A stretch of DNA of 64,000 nt. Origin: Anabaena sp. FACHB-1237. Its GTDB lineage: Bacteria > Cyanobacteriota > Cyanobacteriia > Cyanobacteriales > Nostocaceae. Position numbers and translations under genes: made by a program. Under the pieces are notes generated by a model. The model saw only the letters and a list, made by a program, of their open reading frames with translations, was not told where the DNA came from and did no database searches. Positions 52,437 through 63,873 of this stretch are shown here, piece by piece. How positions within the stretch are numbered: the stretch's first letter is position 1; each line of letters begins with the position of its first letter. The DNA is taken from NCBI RefSeq assembly GCF_014696225.1, contig NZ_JACJPV010000007.1, positions 90,780 through 154,779 of the forward strand, written 5' to 3'.

Positions 52437-54998
52437 CTATTTACCCATAAAATTCCAAACGCCATCCCAAGAATTTGGTGGGGGCGTTTTTTGGTAGTTG
52501 TAGGCGCGTTCTATGTGAATAGAAGTTGCTTTATCTATGGGATTGATGCGTCTAGCTGCTTGAAAATGCGCGATAGCTGATGAAAAATCTCCTGCTATGT
52601 AGGCACTACGTCCAGCATGATAATGATGTAAAAACTCCTGAGTATTAGCATCTAGGGGAGTAGAGCGATCGCCTATCAACTCGTAGATATTTACAGATTG
52701 ATGTTTACCTTTAACGAAAATTTTGTCAAGTTGACGGACGAATACACGATCGCGGCACAGATTATAAGTAAACTCACTAAGAATAATATCACAAGCATAT
52801 TCTTTAGTCACGCCTTCTAACCGAGAACTCAAATTTACACCATCACCAATTACTGTATAATCCATCCGTTTCTGAGAACCTATATTACCAGAAACTACTT
52901 CTCCTGAACTAATTCCAATGCCTATTCTAATTTGTGGTTGGGAGTAAAAAATCCGCTGTTGGTTAAATTCTTTTAAGCGTTGTCTCATATCCAAAGCAGA
53001 CTGAATAGCAAGCCAAGCATGATTCTCTGATAAAGAAAGAGGTGCGCCAAATACAGCCATTAATGCATCCCCAATAAACTTATCTAAAGTACCTTCATAG
53101 TTAAATACAGCTTCTACCATAGTTCCAAAATACTGATTCAGCAAAGATACCACTTCCGTAGCACCCAAATTTTCCGTTAAAGTGGTATAGCCTCGAATAT
53201 CAGAAAAGAGAATAGTAACATCTTTCCGTTCACCCACCATCAAAGTATCTTGTCCCAAAGCCATAACTTGTTCAGCGACGTTGGGGTTAAGATAACGGTA
53301 CATAGTGCTTTTCATGCGTTTTTCGCGGCTGATATCTTCTAAAACTATTAAACCACCACGTACTTCTCCCTCCGGGTTTGTCAGGGCGTTGACGGTTAAA
53401 TTGATACTACGTTCTAGAGTTTCAACTATGTGATGATTAATTTTAGTATTAAATATTTCTGATGGATAAGTACCTGTTTCATTCCAGGGGATAAAAATAT
53501 GCGGGTTGGTGCGATCGCTAATTGATAAAATTAACTCATCAGTTTGGTTATTCTTATGTAATCCTACTGACAAACTCTGTTCTGGTAAATAATGTTTAGC
53601 ACCATATTTTAAACTATCCTGCAAACGCATTTGCAAATTTTCAATAGGTACAACATCCCAAACTTTGCGGCCAATTAATTTTTTCTGCCACAAAAGTTTA
53701 TTGTGTTTATTATTATTATTTTTAATTTCACAACCTAACAATTCTAAAGCAGCATCATTAATAGTGACAATTTGACCTTGCATATCTGTAGAGATTACTG
53801 CATCAGATAAACTTTGTAAAATATCCTTTTGATATTGTCTTTCTAATAAGACACTTTGAAATAAACGAGCATTTTCTAAAGCTATACCAGCTTGAATATT
53901 AAATGCTCGCATAAACTCCTCATCAGAAGAAGTAAAACTTCCCTGTTGTTTATTAATTAATTGTGTCACTCCAATTAACTCATTAAATGAATTAAATACA
54001 GGTAGGCATAAAATATTGCGAGTCACATATCCAGTTCTTTGATCTATAGACGGATCAAAACGAGGATCTGTATAAGCATCAGGAATATTTAACGCTTTAC
54101 CTGTGGAAGCGACATAACCAGCAATACCTCTACTAGCACTAATACGAACTTCTATTAATTCTTTACTATTAGCTTCAGCTACCTTAGTCCATAATTCATC
54201 TATTTCTTTACGATATAAAAATAATGTACTTCTATCAGCCTGCATTAAAATTCTGGCTTGTTCCATGACTATTTGTAAAGTGGCTTCTAAGTCCAAACTT
54301 TGGCCTAAAATTTGAGTAGCTCGTAATAAAGCTGTAGCTCCTCTTTGATGACGAGCAGCAACATAAAAAGATTGACAACTTTCTAAAATAATACCAATAG
54401 CTGACGTAAAATCTCTAACTCTTTCCTCATCTTCTTCATTAAAAGGAACATTTCCCGCTTTATTAGCTAATTGCACCACTGCCACAGTTTTATTTTTACT
54501 ACTCAAAACAGGTATACATAAAATATTATGAATTGTATAGCCCATTTGTTTTTCTAACTCTGAGCTAAATAGGGGATGATCTCTAGTTGCTGCGATATTT
54601 AAACAATTACCTGTACTAGCAACATGGCCAGGAATACCTCCATTTATAGAAGTTCTAACTTCTAAGAATTTCTGACTATTATCCTGGGGAATTTTTGCCC
54701 ATAATTGACCTTGATCGTAGTCTACTAAAAAAATAGCAGTATGTTGTGCTTGCAGAATTTGTCCTATTTTTAATGTAATTGCTTCTAAAACTTTTTCTAG
54801 CATAGTTTCCAGAGCTTCATTATTGATTAAATCAATAGCTCTAATGAATTGTTGAAACTCGGCTGTGATAAAATCTAATAGACAAACAAATTCATTTACA
54901 GAAAGGTCTTTTACTCTACTTAATAAAGTATGAGTACGGTTTGTTTGTGTAAGTTCCGTTAATGCGGCTAAAATACTACCAGGGTTAGGAAGTGTCAT
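52437..54998 (-). CDS. GAF-GAF-PAS class III adenylate cyclase
   Basis: The 853-residue product would make cAMP in response to a small ligand or light cue. It has two GAF domains (about 65-210 and 230-385; note the paired VASTGKALNIPDAY and VASTGNCLNIAATR segments), then a PAS domain (about 390-545). The cyclase domain (about 590-770) has metal Asp residues in FSDIRGYTTL and the second metal Asp in FIGDALMAVFG. Lys in DKFIG and Thr in DYTVIGDGVNL indicate ATP, and N/R in NLSSRLEG serve the transition state. A C-terminal TPR-like helix pair ends the protein. The layout resembles CyaB1/CyaB2 of Anabaena. Confidence 0.88.
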   Translation of the reverse strand: MTLPNPGSILAALTELTQTNRTHTLLSRVKDLSVNEFVCLLDFITAEFQQFIRAIDLINNEALETMLEKVLEAITLKIGQILQAQHTAIFLVDYDQGQLWAKIPQDNSQKFLEVRTSINGGIPGHVASTGNCLNIAATRDHPLFSSELEKQMGYTIHNILCIPVLSSKNKTVAVVQLANKAGNVPFNEEDEERVRDFTSAIGIILESCQSFYVAARHQRGATALLRATQILGQSLDLEATLQIVMEQARILMQADRSTLFLYRKEIDELWTKVAEANSKELIEVRISASRGIAGYVASTGKALNIPDAYTDPRFDPSIDQRTGYVTRNILCLPVFNSFNELIGVTQLINKQQGSFTSSDEEFMRAFNIQAGIALENARLFQSVLLERQYQKDILQSLSDAVISTDMQGQIVTINDAALELLGCEIKNNNNKHNKLLWQKKLIGRKVWDVVPIENLQMRLQDSLKYGAKHYLPEQSLSVGLHKNNQTDELILSISDRTNPHIFIPWNETGTYPSEIFNTKINHHIVETLERSINLTVNALTNPEGEVRGGLIVLEDISREKRMKSTMYRYLNPNVAEQVMALGQDTLMVGERKDVTILFSDIRGYTTLTENLGATEVVSLLNQYFGTMVEAVFNYEGTLDKFIGDALMAVFGAPLSLSENHAWLAIQSALDMRQRLKEFNQQRIFYSQPQIRIGIGISSGEVVSGNIGSQKRMDYTVIGDGVNLSSRLEGVTKEYACDIILSEFTYNLCRDRVFVRQLDKIFVKGKHQSVNIYELIGDRSTPLDANTQEFLHHYHAGRSAYIAGDFSSAIAHFQAARRINPIDKATSIHIERAYNYQKTPPPNSWDGVWNFMGK

Positions 54999-55070
54999 AA
55001 TAATTTTTGCATTTTAGGTTTTATATTTGGGAACTGAGCATAATAGTTATTTGTTTGACTAATTTTACCA

Positions 55071-55113
55071 GTTACCAATTATTACCAATTACCAATTACC
55101 AATTACCAATTAC
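55071..55113. repeat. Tandem ACCAATT heptamers
   Basis: About six units of ACCAATT (or ACCAATTATT) run across the 3' end of sqdX. Read on the minus strand they encode the last residues (GNW) and the TAA stop. Such heptameric tandem repeats are common in filamentous cyanobacteria. Confidence 0.7.
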
Positions 55114-56214
55114 CTTTTGATAATAACCTTGTAACTGTCTAGTAGCAGCAGACCATCCCCATTTTTCTGCCTCTATGCGAGCATTCTTCCGAATTATAGC
55201 AAGTTCTTGTTTTTGTTGTAGCAATTTTATTGTTACATTAATAGCTGCTTGAATATCGGCTTTAGGGTCAAAAAGATAACCATTAACTCCATCTGTAACT
55301 ATATCAGGAATGCCACCAGATCGGGCTGCTACTACGGGACATCCTGCCGCCATAGCTTCTAAAAGCACTAAACCTAATGTTTCTGTACGAGAGGGAAAAA
55401 TAAATACGTCAGCACTCGCAAAAGCTGATCCTAGTTCTTTCCCCAGCAAATAACCGACAAAATGGGTATTTGTCCCTGCAAAGTGTTTTTCTAAATTTGC
55501 TCTGTTTGGACCATCTCCCACCAATGCTAAACGTGCATCAGGAATGGCTTCTAATATGGGTTTAATCCGCTCAATTTCCTTTTCTGCTGATAAACGACCA
55601 ACGTATAATAATAGGGGGCTTTCTGGATGATTTTGGCTAAGATGCGATCGCATTTCTAAACTAGCCAAGTCTGGATGAAATAGTTCTGTATCTACTCCTC
55701 GTTGCCACAGGTCTAATCTTTCAATACCATGTACTGCTAGTTCCTCAATCATCGCTGTAGATGTGCATAGATTTAACTGTGCTTGATTATGTCCTGCCTT
55801 TAATAATTCCCATAGTAGACCTTCTAACATTCCCAAACCATAATGTTGTAAGTACTGAGGTAGATGGGTATGATAGGAAGCAACAAGGGGAATTTTCATA
55901 ACTTTACTATAAAAAATCCCTGATAATCCTAGTACTGCGGGATTAACGACATGAATAATATCTGGTTTAAATTCTTCTAAGACTTGGCCAATAGCTGGCC
56001 GAGGTAAGGCCATTTTTAATTCTGGATAGAGAGGAAGAGGAAAGCCACTCACTCCGTAAATTTTCGCACCTTTATGTTCTTTAATACCGCCTTCTGGCGA
56101 AAAAATTAATACTTTATTGTTATCTCGTTGTAAATGGTCAACGGTATGACATAATCGAGTAACTATACCATCTACTTTAGGTAAAAAGGTTTCTGTAAAT
56201 AGGGCAATTTTCAT
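55096..56214 (-). CDS. sqdX: Sulfoquinovosyldiacylglycerol synthase
   Basis: SqdX transfers sulfoquinovose from UDP-sulfoquinovose to diacylglycerol to make the thylakoid sulfolipid SQDG. The 372-residue GT4 product starts MKIALFTETFLPKVDGIVTR. It has VVNPAVLGLSGIFYSK, YHTHLPQYLQHYGLG, LYVGRLSAEKEIERIKPI, the donor-binding VFIFPSRTETLGLVLLEAMA and AAGCPVVAARSGGIPDIV. The stop lies in a heptamer array. It follows sqdB by about 200 bp on the same strand, fitting a sulfolipid operon. Confidence 0.94.
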   Translation of the reverse strand: MKIALFTETFLPKVDGIVTRLCHTVDHLQRDNNKVLIFSPEGGIKEHKGAKIYGVSGFPLPLYPELKMALPRPAIGQVLEEFKPDIIHVVNPAVLGLSGIFYSKVMKIPLVASYHTHLPQYLQHYGLGMLEGLLWELLKAGHNQAQLNLCTSTAMIEELAVHGIERLDLWQRGVDTELFHPDLASLEMRSHLSQNHPESPLLLYVGRLSAEKEIERIKPILEAIPDARLALVGDGPNRANLEKHFAGTNTHFVGYLLGKELGSAFASADVFIFPSRTETLGLVLLEAMAAGCPVVAARSGGIPDIVTDGVNGYLFDPKADIQAAINVTIKLLQQKQELAIIRKNARIEAEKWGWSAATRQLQGYYQKVIGNW

Positions 56215-56221
56215 AAATAGG

Positions 56222-56410
56222 GGAGTCGGAAGTCGGAAGTCGGAAGTCAGGAGTCAGGAGTCAGGAGTCAGCTATCAGCTATCAGCTATCAGCTATCAGC
56301 TATCAGCTATCAGCCACTAGCTTTCAGCGATTACTAATACACTAAAAATTATTTAGTACATTACAAACAAGCTGATTACTGACTGCTGATTACTGACTAC
56401 TGACTGCTAA
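56222..56410. repeat. Heptamer arrays between sqdB and sqdX
   Basis: Three different tandem 7-mers follow one another: AGTCGGA, AGTCAGG and CTATCAG (about seven copies near 56272-56320). CTGATTA/CTGACTG units lie near 56372-56410. These are typical short tandem repeats of heterocyst-forming cyanobacteria. Confidence 0.75.
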
Positions 56411-56413
56411 TTA

Positions 56414-58217
<1,804 letters not shown>

Positions 58218-58715
58218 TCATTTACTAAATTTACTAATTTTATACTCGTTGGCAATATAATAAAACATTTGATAATAATCTTGAAACTCCTGACTGTTGG
58301 TTTTTCCCTGCCAATAATATTCTAATTGTTCCTGATTAATTATTAACCTCATTACCGTTTCTTTCTCACCAACTTCTATAATTAAAATTGCCGGAAAACC
58401 TTGTAAAGTTTCAAAATTATGACTGATATTTTTATATTCGTAATTTTCAGAATTATTAATATTATTATCTAACTTTTTACTCACCCAAGAACGAATTTCT
58501 ACAGATTGATTTTTAGGAGAAAAAAAAGCAATACCATCACTATTATCAGGATTTTTAGATATTTGCCAATTGCTAGGATAGGGAAACTCAAAACCATAAC
58601 GTTCATTTTGGTAAGTTTTCCATGATGGACTACCAGTATATAAACTACATCCACTCAAAAAAAATGCAGTGCTTAATGTGATAGTCATATTAGACATGAT
58701 TTTCTGTAAATACAT
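58218..58715 (-). CDS. Small lipoprotein of unknown function
   Basis: From the ATG at 58715 (AAGG 7 nt upstream) the product is 165 residues, starting MYLQKIMSNM. A hydrophobic signal ends in the lipobox LSGC (Cys near residue 23), so it should be anchored in a membrane facing the periplasm or lumen. The mature part has YGFEFPYPSNWQISKNP and GIAFFSPKNQSVEIRSW, a pattern reminiscent of PsbP-fold proteins. The relation is only suggestive. The gene is alone, divergent from the RHH/zinc-ribbon gene. Confidence 0.65.
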   Translation of the reverse strand: MYLQKIMSNMTITLSTAFFLSGCSLYTGSPSWKTYQNERYGFEFPYPSNWQISKNPDNSDGIAFFSPKNQSVEIRSWVSKKLDNNINNSENYEYKNISHNFETLQGFPAILIIEVGEKETVMRLIINQEQLEYYWQGKTNSQEFQDYYQMFYYIANEYKISKFSK

Positions 58716-58906
58716 ATAAGCACCTTTGCATAAATCAAACATTAATCCTGGTATATTATGTACTTATTTTACCATTACCTGTTCCCTGTTACTTAATTGT
58801 AAAGAAATGTAACAATATTGCAGTTAAAACGCCTGATGATCTTGACAACAATAAAAGAACCAGATAGAGTGATATACATACCCGGGTAAGACCAGTAAAA
58901 AGTGAT

Positions 58907-59254
58907 ATGCAAACTAAGCAAAAGGTTACGTTATATTTATCGCCAGAGTTGCAAAGGAAGCTAAAAATTCGTTCAGCAGTTGACTCAGAAACTATGTCAG
59001 ACATAGCAGAACGAGCATTAGATTTTTACCTGAGCAATTCAGAACTAGTAGAAGAATTAGAAGAATCTTCTTATGGGCGAACACATCGGGTTTATTCCTG
59101 TCCTATTTGCGAAAGTTCACTGGTAATACGCAATGGAGAACTAGTGTGCTTAGGCAACCTACCGGGAGTAATTGGTCGAGATCATCTACCTGTTGACGAA
59201 AGAGAACGATGCCCAACTCAACCGAAAAGCGAGGAAGAGCTAGTTCCATGTTAA
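58907..59254 (+). CDS. RHH-like protein with C-terminal zinc ribbon
   Basis: The 115-residue product begins with VTLYLSPELQRKLKIRSAVD and MSDIAERALDFYLSN, a ribbon-helix-helix-like N-terminus that could bind DNA. A C-terminal part follows with YSCPICESSLVIRNGELVCL, a C-x2-C plus later cysteine arrangement, and a final C. It stands 80 bp before the Ycf46-like ATPase on the same strand and probably forms one operon with it and the Ycf35 homologue. A regulator of this operon is one possibility; I have no direct evidence. Confidence 0.7.
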   Translation: MQTKQKVTLYLSPELQRKLKIRSAVDSETMSDIAERALDFYLSNSELVEELEESSYGRTHRVYSCPICESSLVIRNGELVCLGNLPGVIGRDHLPVDERERCPTQPKSEEELVPC

Positions 59255-59334
59255 ATAGGAGTTATGAATAAACACTTCATAAGTTAATTCATAGTTCAAT
59301 GCTGTTTCTATAGGGTCTCAAGTAGGTCAATAGT

Positions 59335-60849
59335 ATGAAAGAAGAGCTAAACATACTCATACAAGCTCAATACCCTTTAATCTACCTTGTGACCTCCGAG
59401 GAAGAGCGGGCAGAGCAAGCCATTTTTAAAGTTGCTAATGTTGAGTTAAAACCCCAAAGACGAGTTTACGTTTGGACGGTGACTCACGGTATTGTGGAGT
59501 ATGGTCAACCCCGGAATACAACCCAACACAATACAGTATCTCCAGAAGCGGCGATAGAGTGGATTATTCGCCAGAAAGAACCAGGTATATTTATTCTTAA
59601 AGATTTACATCCTTTTATTGATGCGCCAGCGACAACAAGATCCTTAAGGGATGCGATCGCTAGTTTTAAAGGAATGCAAAAGACGATCATTTTAATGTCG
59701 CCAATGCAGCAAGTTCCGATAGAATTAGAGAAAGAAGTTGTTGTTTTAGATTTCCAACTACCTGATATGGCGGAGTTAAATAAAGTTTTAACTCAACATA
59801 TAGACCAAAATCGGGGCAAGCGTTTAAGTACTGAAGCACGAGAAAAGCTACTCAGAGCGGCTTTAGGTTTAACTAAAGATGAAGCGGAGAAAGTGTATCG
59901 CAAAGCGCAGGTAACAAGTGGACGCTTGACGGAAAATGAAGTTGATATAGTTTTATCGGAAAAGAAACAACTAATTCGTCGCAACGGAATTTTAGAATAC
60001 ATCGAAGAAGATGAAACTATTGATGCTGTTGGTGGTTTAGAAGAGTTGAAGAAGTGGTTAACTCAACGTTCCAACGCCTTTACGGAAAGAGCGAGAGAGT
60101 ATGGGTTACCACAACCGAAAGGGATGTTAATTCTTGGTGTTCCAGGTTGCGGTAAGTCACTAATTGCCAAAACCACCTCCCGTTTATGGGGTTTACCAAT
60201 TCTCAGACTGGACATGGGGCGGGTTTACGACGGCTCAATGGTGGGTCGAAGTGAAGCCAACCTCCGCAATGCCCTAAAGACAGCAGAATCAATTTCCCCC
60301 ACGATTCTGTTTATTGATGAATTGGATAAATCTTTTGCGGGTAGTGCGGGTTCTGGCGATTCCGATGGGGGAACATCCAGTAGAATCTTTGGTTCATTCC
60401 TCACCTGGATGCAGGAAAAGAAATCACCAGTTTTCGTAATGGCGACGGCGAACCGGGTAGAACGTTTACCTGGGGAGTTTTTGAGGAAAGGTCGCTTTGA
60501 CGAAATCTTCTTTGTAGATTTACCTACACCGGAAGAACGTCAGGATATCTTTAGTATTCACCTGACCAAAAGACGTAAGGATATTGCTAGATTTGATTTA
60601 GGACAACTAGCAAAAACTTCAGACGGCTTTTCCGGAGCAGAAATTGAACAAGCGATTATTGCGGCAATGTACGAGGCTTTTGCCCAAGATCGAGAGTTCA
60701 CACAATTAGATATTATTGCTGCTTTAAAGGCAACTCTGCCGTTGTCACGAACGATGCAAGAACAAGTGACAGCGTTGCGAGATTGGGCAAGACAACGCGC
60801 TCGCCCTGCCGCAGCCTCCGTAGCTGAGTATCAGCGATTGGAGTTTTAA
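59335..60849 (+). CDS. ycf46: Ycf46-family AAA ATPase
   Basis: Ycf46 is a plastid- and cyanobacteria-encoded AAA protein linked to inorganic carbon use or photosynthesis regulation. The 504-residue product has an N-terminal domain (about 1-230; LVTSEEERAEQAIFKVA) and one AAA domain. The AAA domain has Walker A GVPGCGKSLIAK, Walker B ILFIDELDK, sensor 1 VMATANR and the arginine finger region GEFLRKGRFDEIFFVDLP. The length matches Ycf46. It is followed by the Ycf35 homologue, 158 bp on, the same order as in other cyanobacteria. Confidence 0.9.
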   Translation: MKEELNILIQAQYPLIYLVTSEEERAEQAIFKVANVELKPQRRVYVWTVTHGIVEYGQPRNTTQHNTVSPEAAIEWIIRQKEPGIFILKDLHPFIDAPATTRSLRDAIASFKGMQKTIILMSPMQQVPIELEKEVVVLDFQLPDMAELNKVLTQHIDQNRGKRLSTEAREKLLRAALGLTKDEAEKVYRKAQVTSGRLTENEVDIVLSEKKQLIRRNGILEYIEEDETIDAVGGLEELKKWLTQRSNAFTERAREYGLPQPKGMLILGVPGCGKSLIAKTTSRLWGLPILRLDMGRVYDGSMVGRSEANLRNALKTAESISPTILFIDELDKSFAGSAGSGDSDGGTSSRIFGSFLTWMQEKKSPVFVMATANRVERLPGEFLRKGRFDEIFFVDLPTPEERQDIFSIHLTKRRKDIARFDLGQLAKTSDGFSGAEIEQAIIAAMYEAFAQDREFTQLDIIAALKATLPLSRTMQEQVTALRDWARQRARPAAASVAEYQRLEF

Positions 60850-61007
60850 AAGCTTTCCTTCTGGATGACAGAGGGTAAAGGTTAGCCGTAAGGTTAACGG
60901 GTTACGAAAACCAGTCACGTCCCAATTAACCCCAAGTTAATGTGGCTGTTCTGATCAAGAAACCGTTGTCGTTTTTCTCATCAATCTTCTTATTGGAGGA
61001 AACCCAA

Positions 61008-61358
61008 ATGTCTCACTTTAGCACTCTGCGTACCAAAATCACCGATGCTGAAATTCTCAAGTCTTCTTTGCGCGATTTAGGTATCACCGTGAAGACTGAA
61101 GCTGATGTGCGTGGTTATAACGGTCAGCGCTTGCGTTCAGATATCGTTGCTGTTTTGGACGGTGAGTACGATTTAGGCTGGTCTCGCAATAGTGATGGTT
61201 CTTTTGACTTGATCGCTGATCTGTGGGGCGTTGCGAAGAAACACAATCAAACTGAATTGATTAACTCCATTAACCAAAAATACGCCGTTAATAAGACTTT
61301 AGCTGAAGTAAAACAGCGCGGTTTGCAAAACGCTAATGTTAAATTAGTATTGCAGTAA
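61008..61358 (+). CDS. Ycf35-like (DUF1257) protein
   Basis: DUF1257/Ycf35 proteins are small plastid/cyanobacterial proteins of unknown function, often adjacent to Ycf46-like ATPases and ferredoxin-type genes. From the ATG at 61008 (GGAGG upstream) the product is 116 residues, starting MSHFSTLRTKITDAEILKSS. It has YNGQRLRSDIVAVLDGEYDL and GWSRNSDGSFDLIADLWGV. An upstream start at 60942 adds residues that do not look native. A rho-independent-like hairpin follows the stop. Confidence 0.88.
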   Translation: MSHFSTLRTKITDAEILKSSLRDLGITVKTEADVRGYNGQRLRSDIVAVLDGEYDLGWSRNSDGSFDLIADLWGVAKKHNQTELINSINQKYAVNKTLAEVKQRGLQNANVKLVLQ

Positions 61359-61395
61359 GCATTAACATTCTTATCTGCGCGTTCCCAAAGCTGAA

Positions 61396-61434
61396 CGGGT
61401 TAACCTTTTTATAAGCGGTTAGCCCGCTTTTTTG
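61396..61434 (+). terminator. Rho-independent-type terminator after the Ycf35-like gene
   Basis: CGGGTTAACC pairs with GGTTAGCCCG, followed by CTTTTTTG. It begins 38 bp past the stop codon and probably ends the ycf46 transcript. Confidence 0.75.
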
Positions 61435-61650
61435 TCTTTTTCCTATGAACAAGAATGTCAACCAACTGTTAAAAAACATGATCCTGTTGGTGTTGATTTA
61501 GGTGTGAAAAATCTAACAACATTAAGCACTGGAGAGGTTTTTGAGAATCCTAAAAATTGTGGTGAAAATTTAGAAAAATTAAAGAAACTCTCCAGAATTT
61601 ATGCTAGAAAAAATCAAGGTTCAAATAAAATAATAAGCGATAATATTTAG
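61432..61650 (+). pseudogene. tnpB: tnpB middle fragment
   Basis: The frame reads KKHDPVGVDLGVKNLTTLST, then GEVFENPK and LKKLSRIYARKNQGSNK, and stops. GVDLGVK holds the first RuvC aspartate of TnpB, but neither the N-terminus nor the later RuvC/zinc-ribbon part is present. It is a fossil of an IS605-type element, lying just before a family E element. Confidence 0.75.
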
Positions 61651-61694
61651 GTAGGAATATCACCGGATGACCTGCATCTTTCACTATTTGGTTA

Positions 61695-61816
61695 CAGCAG
61701 TTTTTATGTATTTAGACCACACTCTAAATTAATTTTAGTCTTACTTTGTGCCTAACGCACTGAAAGTCCTTCGCTTCGGTAATGCGTTTTTGTGCGAAAC
61801 CAGAATCAAATTGCTG
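61695..61816 (-). repeat. Family E MITE-like element
   Basis: 122 bp from CAGCAGTTTTTATG to CAAATTGCTG, flanked by TA on both sides. Its reverse complement matches the element nested at 31540-31663 (shared GATTCTGGTTTCGC, GACTAAAATTA, CTAAATACAT). Confidence 0.8.
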
Positions 61817-61839
61817 TAAAGAAGTTGGGGATCTGAATC

Positions 61840-63081
61840 TCATTCATTTTTCATGTGTTTAAACCGTTCTGTTGCCTCGTTAAAAGCCTCTTCCATTACA
61901 TTTTGAATTTTTTGCGGATCAGGGATTTTTCCTCCCATTAAATCACCAAAATAAACGCAAGCAGTTTCACCTAATGCCCACGTATAAGCACCTGCCCAAG
62001 AAACAGCAATAACAGTACCAAAACCGGGGATAAATTTAATTAGTTCTCGCGCAATTGCTTGGGCAATAAAACCTCCAGCAATGGTACTCACAATACCTCC
62101 AGCTTGAGATAGTGTTAATGTTTGACCATATAATTTCCCTAAAAGTCCTACCATGGAAACTTGTAAAGCGGTTAAAACCGGCATGGTTGCAAAAGGTAAA
62201 GGTACGGCGGCTAAAGTTGCGGCCATCATGGAAAAAGTTAACATATAACGTCTGCCAGCATCTCGATAAATATTACCTAACTTCTCGCTAAATTGTTGAT
62301 CTAGTAGTTGATAAATTGCTTTTGATTCTGCTTGGGGTAATAATTCTGCTAGGTTATTTTTGAGAGATTCTAAACCATAAAATATGGGATCATAACCATC
62401 TTCTTCTAAGGTAAAATCAATTAAAACAGCATTATTGTATAAACCTGCAAAATTTTCTTTAATTTCGGTAAATGCGCGATTTAATTCGGTAAAATCTGGA
62501 GGATAATCTGGATGATTTTCTATAGCTTGGGGATAAATTTCATGTAAGGAGGTGACGACTAATAAACAGGGAATATTCGGGAATTGTTGACGTAATTTTG
62601 TAATAATTTGGCGCAGGGTATCGGTGGCAAAATCATTGATTTTTACTGTGAGAATGAAAACTCTAGCGCGGTTAGTTTCGGTTTGTAAATCATTAATTAG
62701 TTCTTGAATAAGAGTATCTGTTTCTTGACTGATATCTCCTAAACCTACAGTATCAGTAAAAACTAATAATGGTAAGTCGCTAGAGGGATAAAAATAGCGC
62801 TGTGTGTTTTGAGTGTGGGGACGAAAACCCTGGCCGACTATTTCGGCGGAAACGCCTGTTAAACCTCTGACTATGGAACTTTTACCGGTTTGTGGTTTAC
62901 CAATTAATAAGGCTTCTGTGGTGGGTAATTCGGCGCGAATTGTGGTGAGAATTTCGGCAATTTGACTATCACTAACGGTAAACCATTGTTGGATATTTGA
63001 TATTTGGGAGATTTTGGTTTTTGCTTGGTTGAATATGTCGCTAATGCGGGTTTTCCAGGAGTTATCGGGTTGTTCTGTCAT
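61840..63081 (-). CDS. GTPase with C-terminal DUF697-type membrane domain
   Basis: The 413-residue product has a GTPase domain (about 40-260) with G1 IGKPQTGKSSIVRGL and G3 VFTDTVGLGD, plus a switch-like FRPHTQNTQRYF. The G4 motif is weak (KINDFATDT or TSLHE), so nucleotide specificity is uncertain. The C-terminal part (about 280-400) has two glycine/alanine-rich membrane-like helices (MLTFSMMAATLAAVPLP, GGIVSTIAGGFIAQAIAREL) of the DUF697 type. Such GTPases are linked to membrane and stress functions. The gene is alone between mobile fossils and the methyltransferase fragment. Confidence 0.83.
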   Translation of the reverse strand: MTEQPDNSWKTRISDIFNQAKTKISQISNIQQWFTVSDSQIAEILTTIRAELPTTEALLIGKPQTGKSSIVRGLTGVSAEIVGQGFRPHTQNTQRYFYPSSDLPLLVFTDTVGLGDISQETDTLIQELINDLQTETNRARVFILTVKINDFATDTLRQIITKLRQQFPNIPCLLVVTSLHEIYPQAIENHPDYPPDFTELNRAFTEIKENFAGLYNNAVLIDFTLEEDGYDPIFYGLESLKNNLAELLPQAESKAIYQLLDQQFSEKLGNIYRDAGRRYMLTFSMMAATLAAVPLPFATMPVLTALQVSMVGLLGKLYGQTLTLSQAGGIVSTIAGGFIAQAIARELIKFIPGFGTVIAVSWAGAYTWALGETACVYFGDLMGGKIPDPQKIQNVMEEAFNEATERFKHMKNE

Positions 63082-63220
63082 GGGTTTTGTTGTTGGTAGA
63101 AGTTATATATTAGTTATATATTCAATTTTATCTAAATAGGTTACAAAATAGGGAGGAAGATGTCCGTACTATAGGAGTGGTAATATTAATTTATAGTGAG
63201 GATATCAAGAGAGTGTACAA

Positions 63221-63873
63221 TTAAATATACCTATCACAAATATATAAAATCAAAGATTTAGCCACATATTCAGCTAATTTCACAGGTACAGCATTACCTA
63301 TCATTTGTTCTAAATCTGTTTTTGAACCTGTAAAAATAAAATCTTTAGGAAAAGTTTGAATATAACTTCTTTCCAAGGTAGTTAAAGGACGTAAATTAGG
63401 TGTTATGGGAGCAACATCTCCTGAATGTAATTGATAATTTTTAGGAATAGGACGATTAACACCTCTAATAGTTGGACTAGGTTCATCAATACTAAAAATA
63501 GCGCGACGCTGATAAGTTCTAGGATGTCTATAATAATATTCTATTCCTAAACTGTTTCCTAAATAATCTCTAATTGTAGTTGGTTTAGTAGATAAATTAG
63601 TAGTTAAATAAGGTTGTAAATTATTATCTATACCATGTTTTTCTCCTATACAAAAAAATCTTTTTCTCTTTTGAGGTACTCCACACAAACTAGCATCTAA
63701 TACTATTTCTGTTAATCCATAATCAGCAGATTTTAATATTGATTTGACTTGTTGATATTTATTACTTTTACGAAATCTATCTACATTCTCCATCACAAAC
63801 CATTGACAATTAACAGCAGCTACAATTTCAGCAAATACAATACTTAAATCTCCTCTGCCTAAATTTTCATTAC
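63221..63873 (-). pseudogene. C5 cytosine DNA methyltransferase, C-terminal part, truncated
   Basis: The minus frame reads ENLGRGDLSIVFAEIVAAVN, then WFVMENVDRFRKS (motif IV ENV), VPQKRKRFFCIG (motif VIII), SPTIRGVNRP and QMIGNAVPVKLAEYVA (motif X). Motif I and the catalytic PCQ lie upstream and are missing: at 63874 the coding similarity stops where a TAGGACTTACGCA element end begins, and the frame has a stop beyond it. The gene has therefore been cut by an insertion. The shorter ORF starting at the ATG at 63796 would not be active. Confidence 0.75.
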
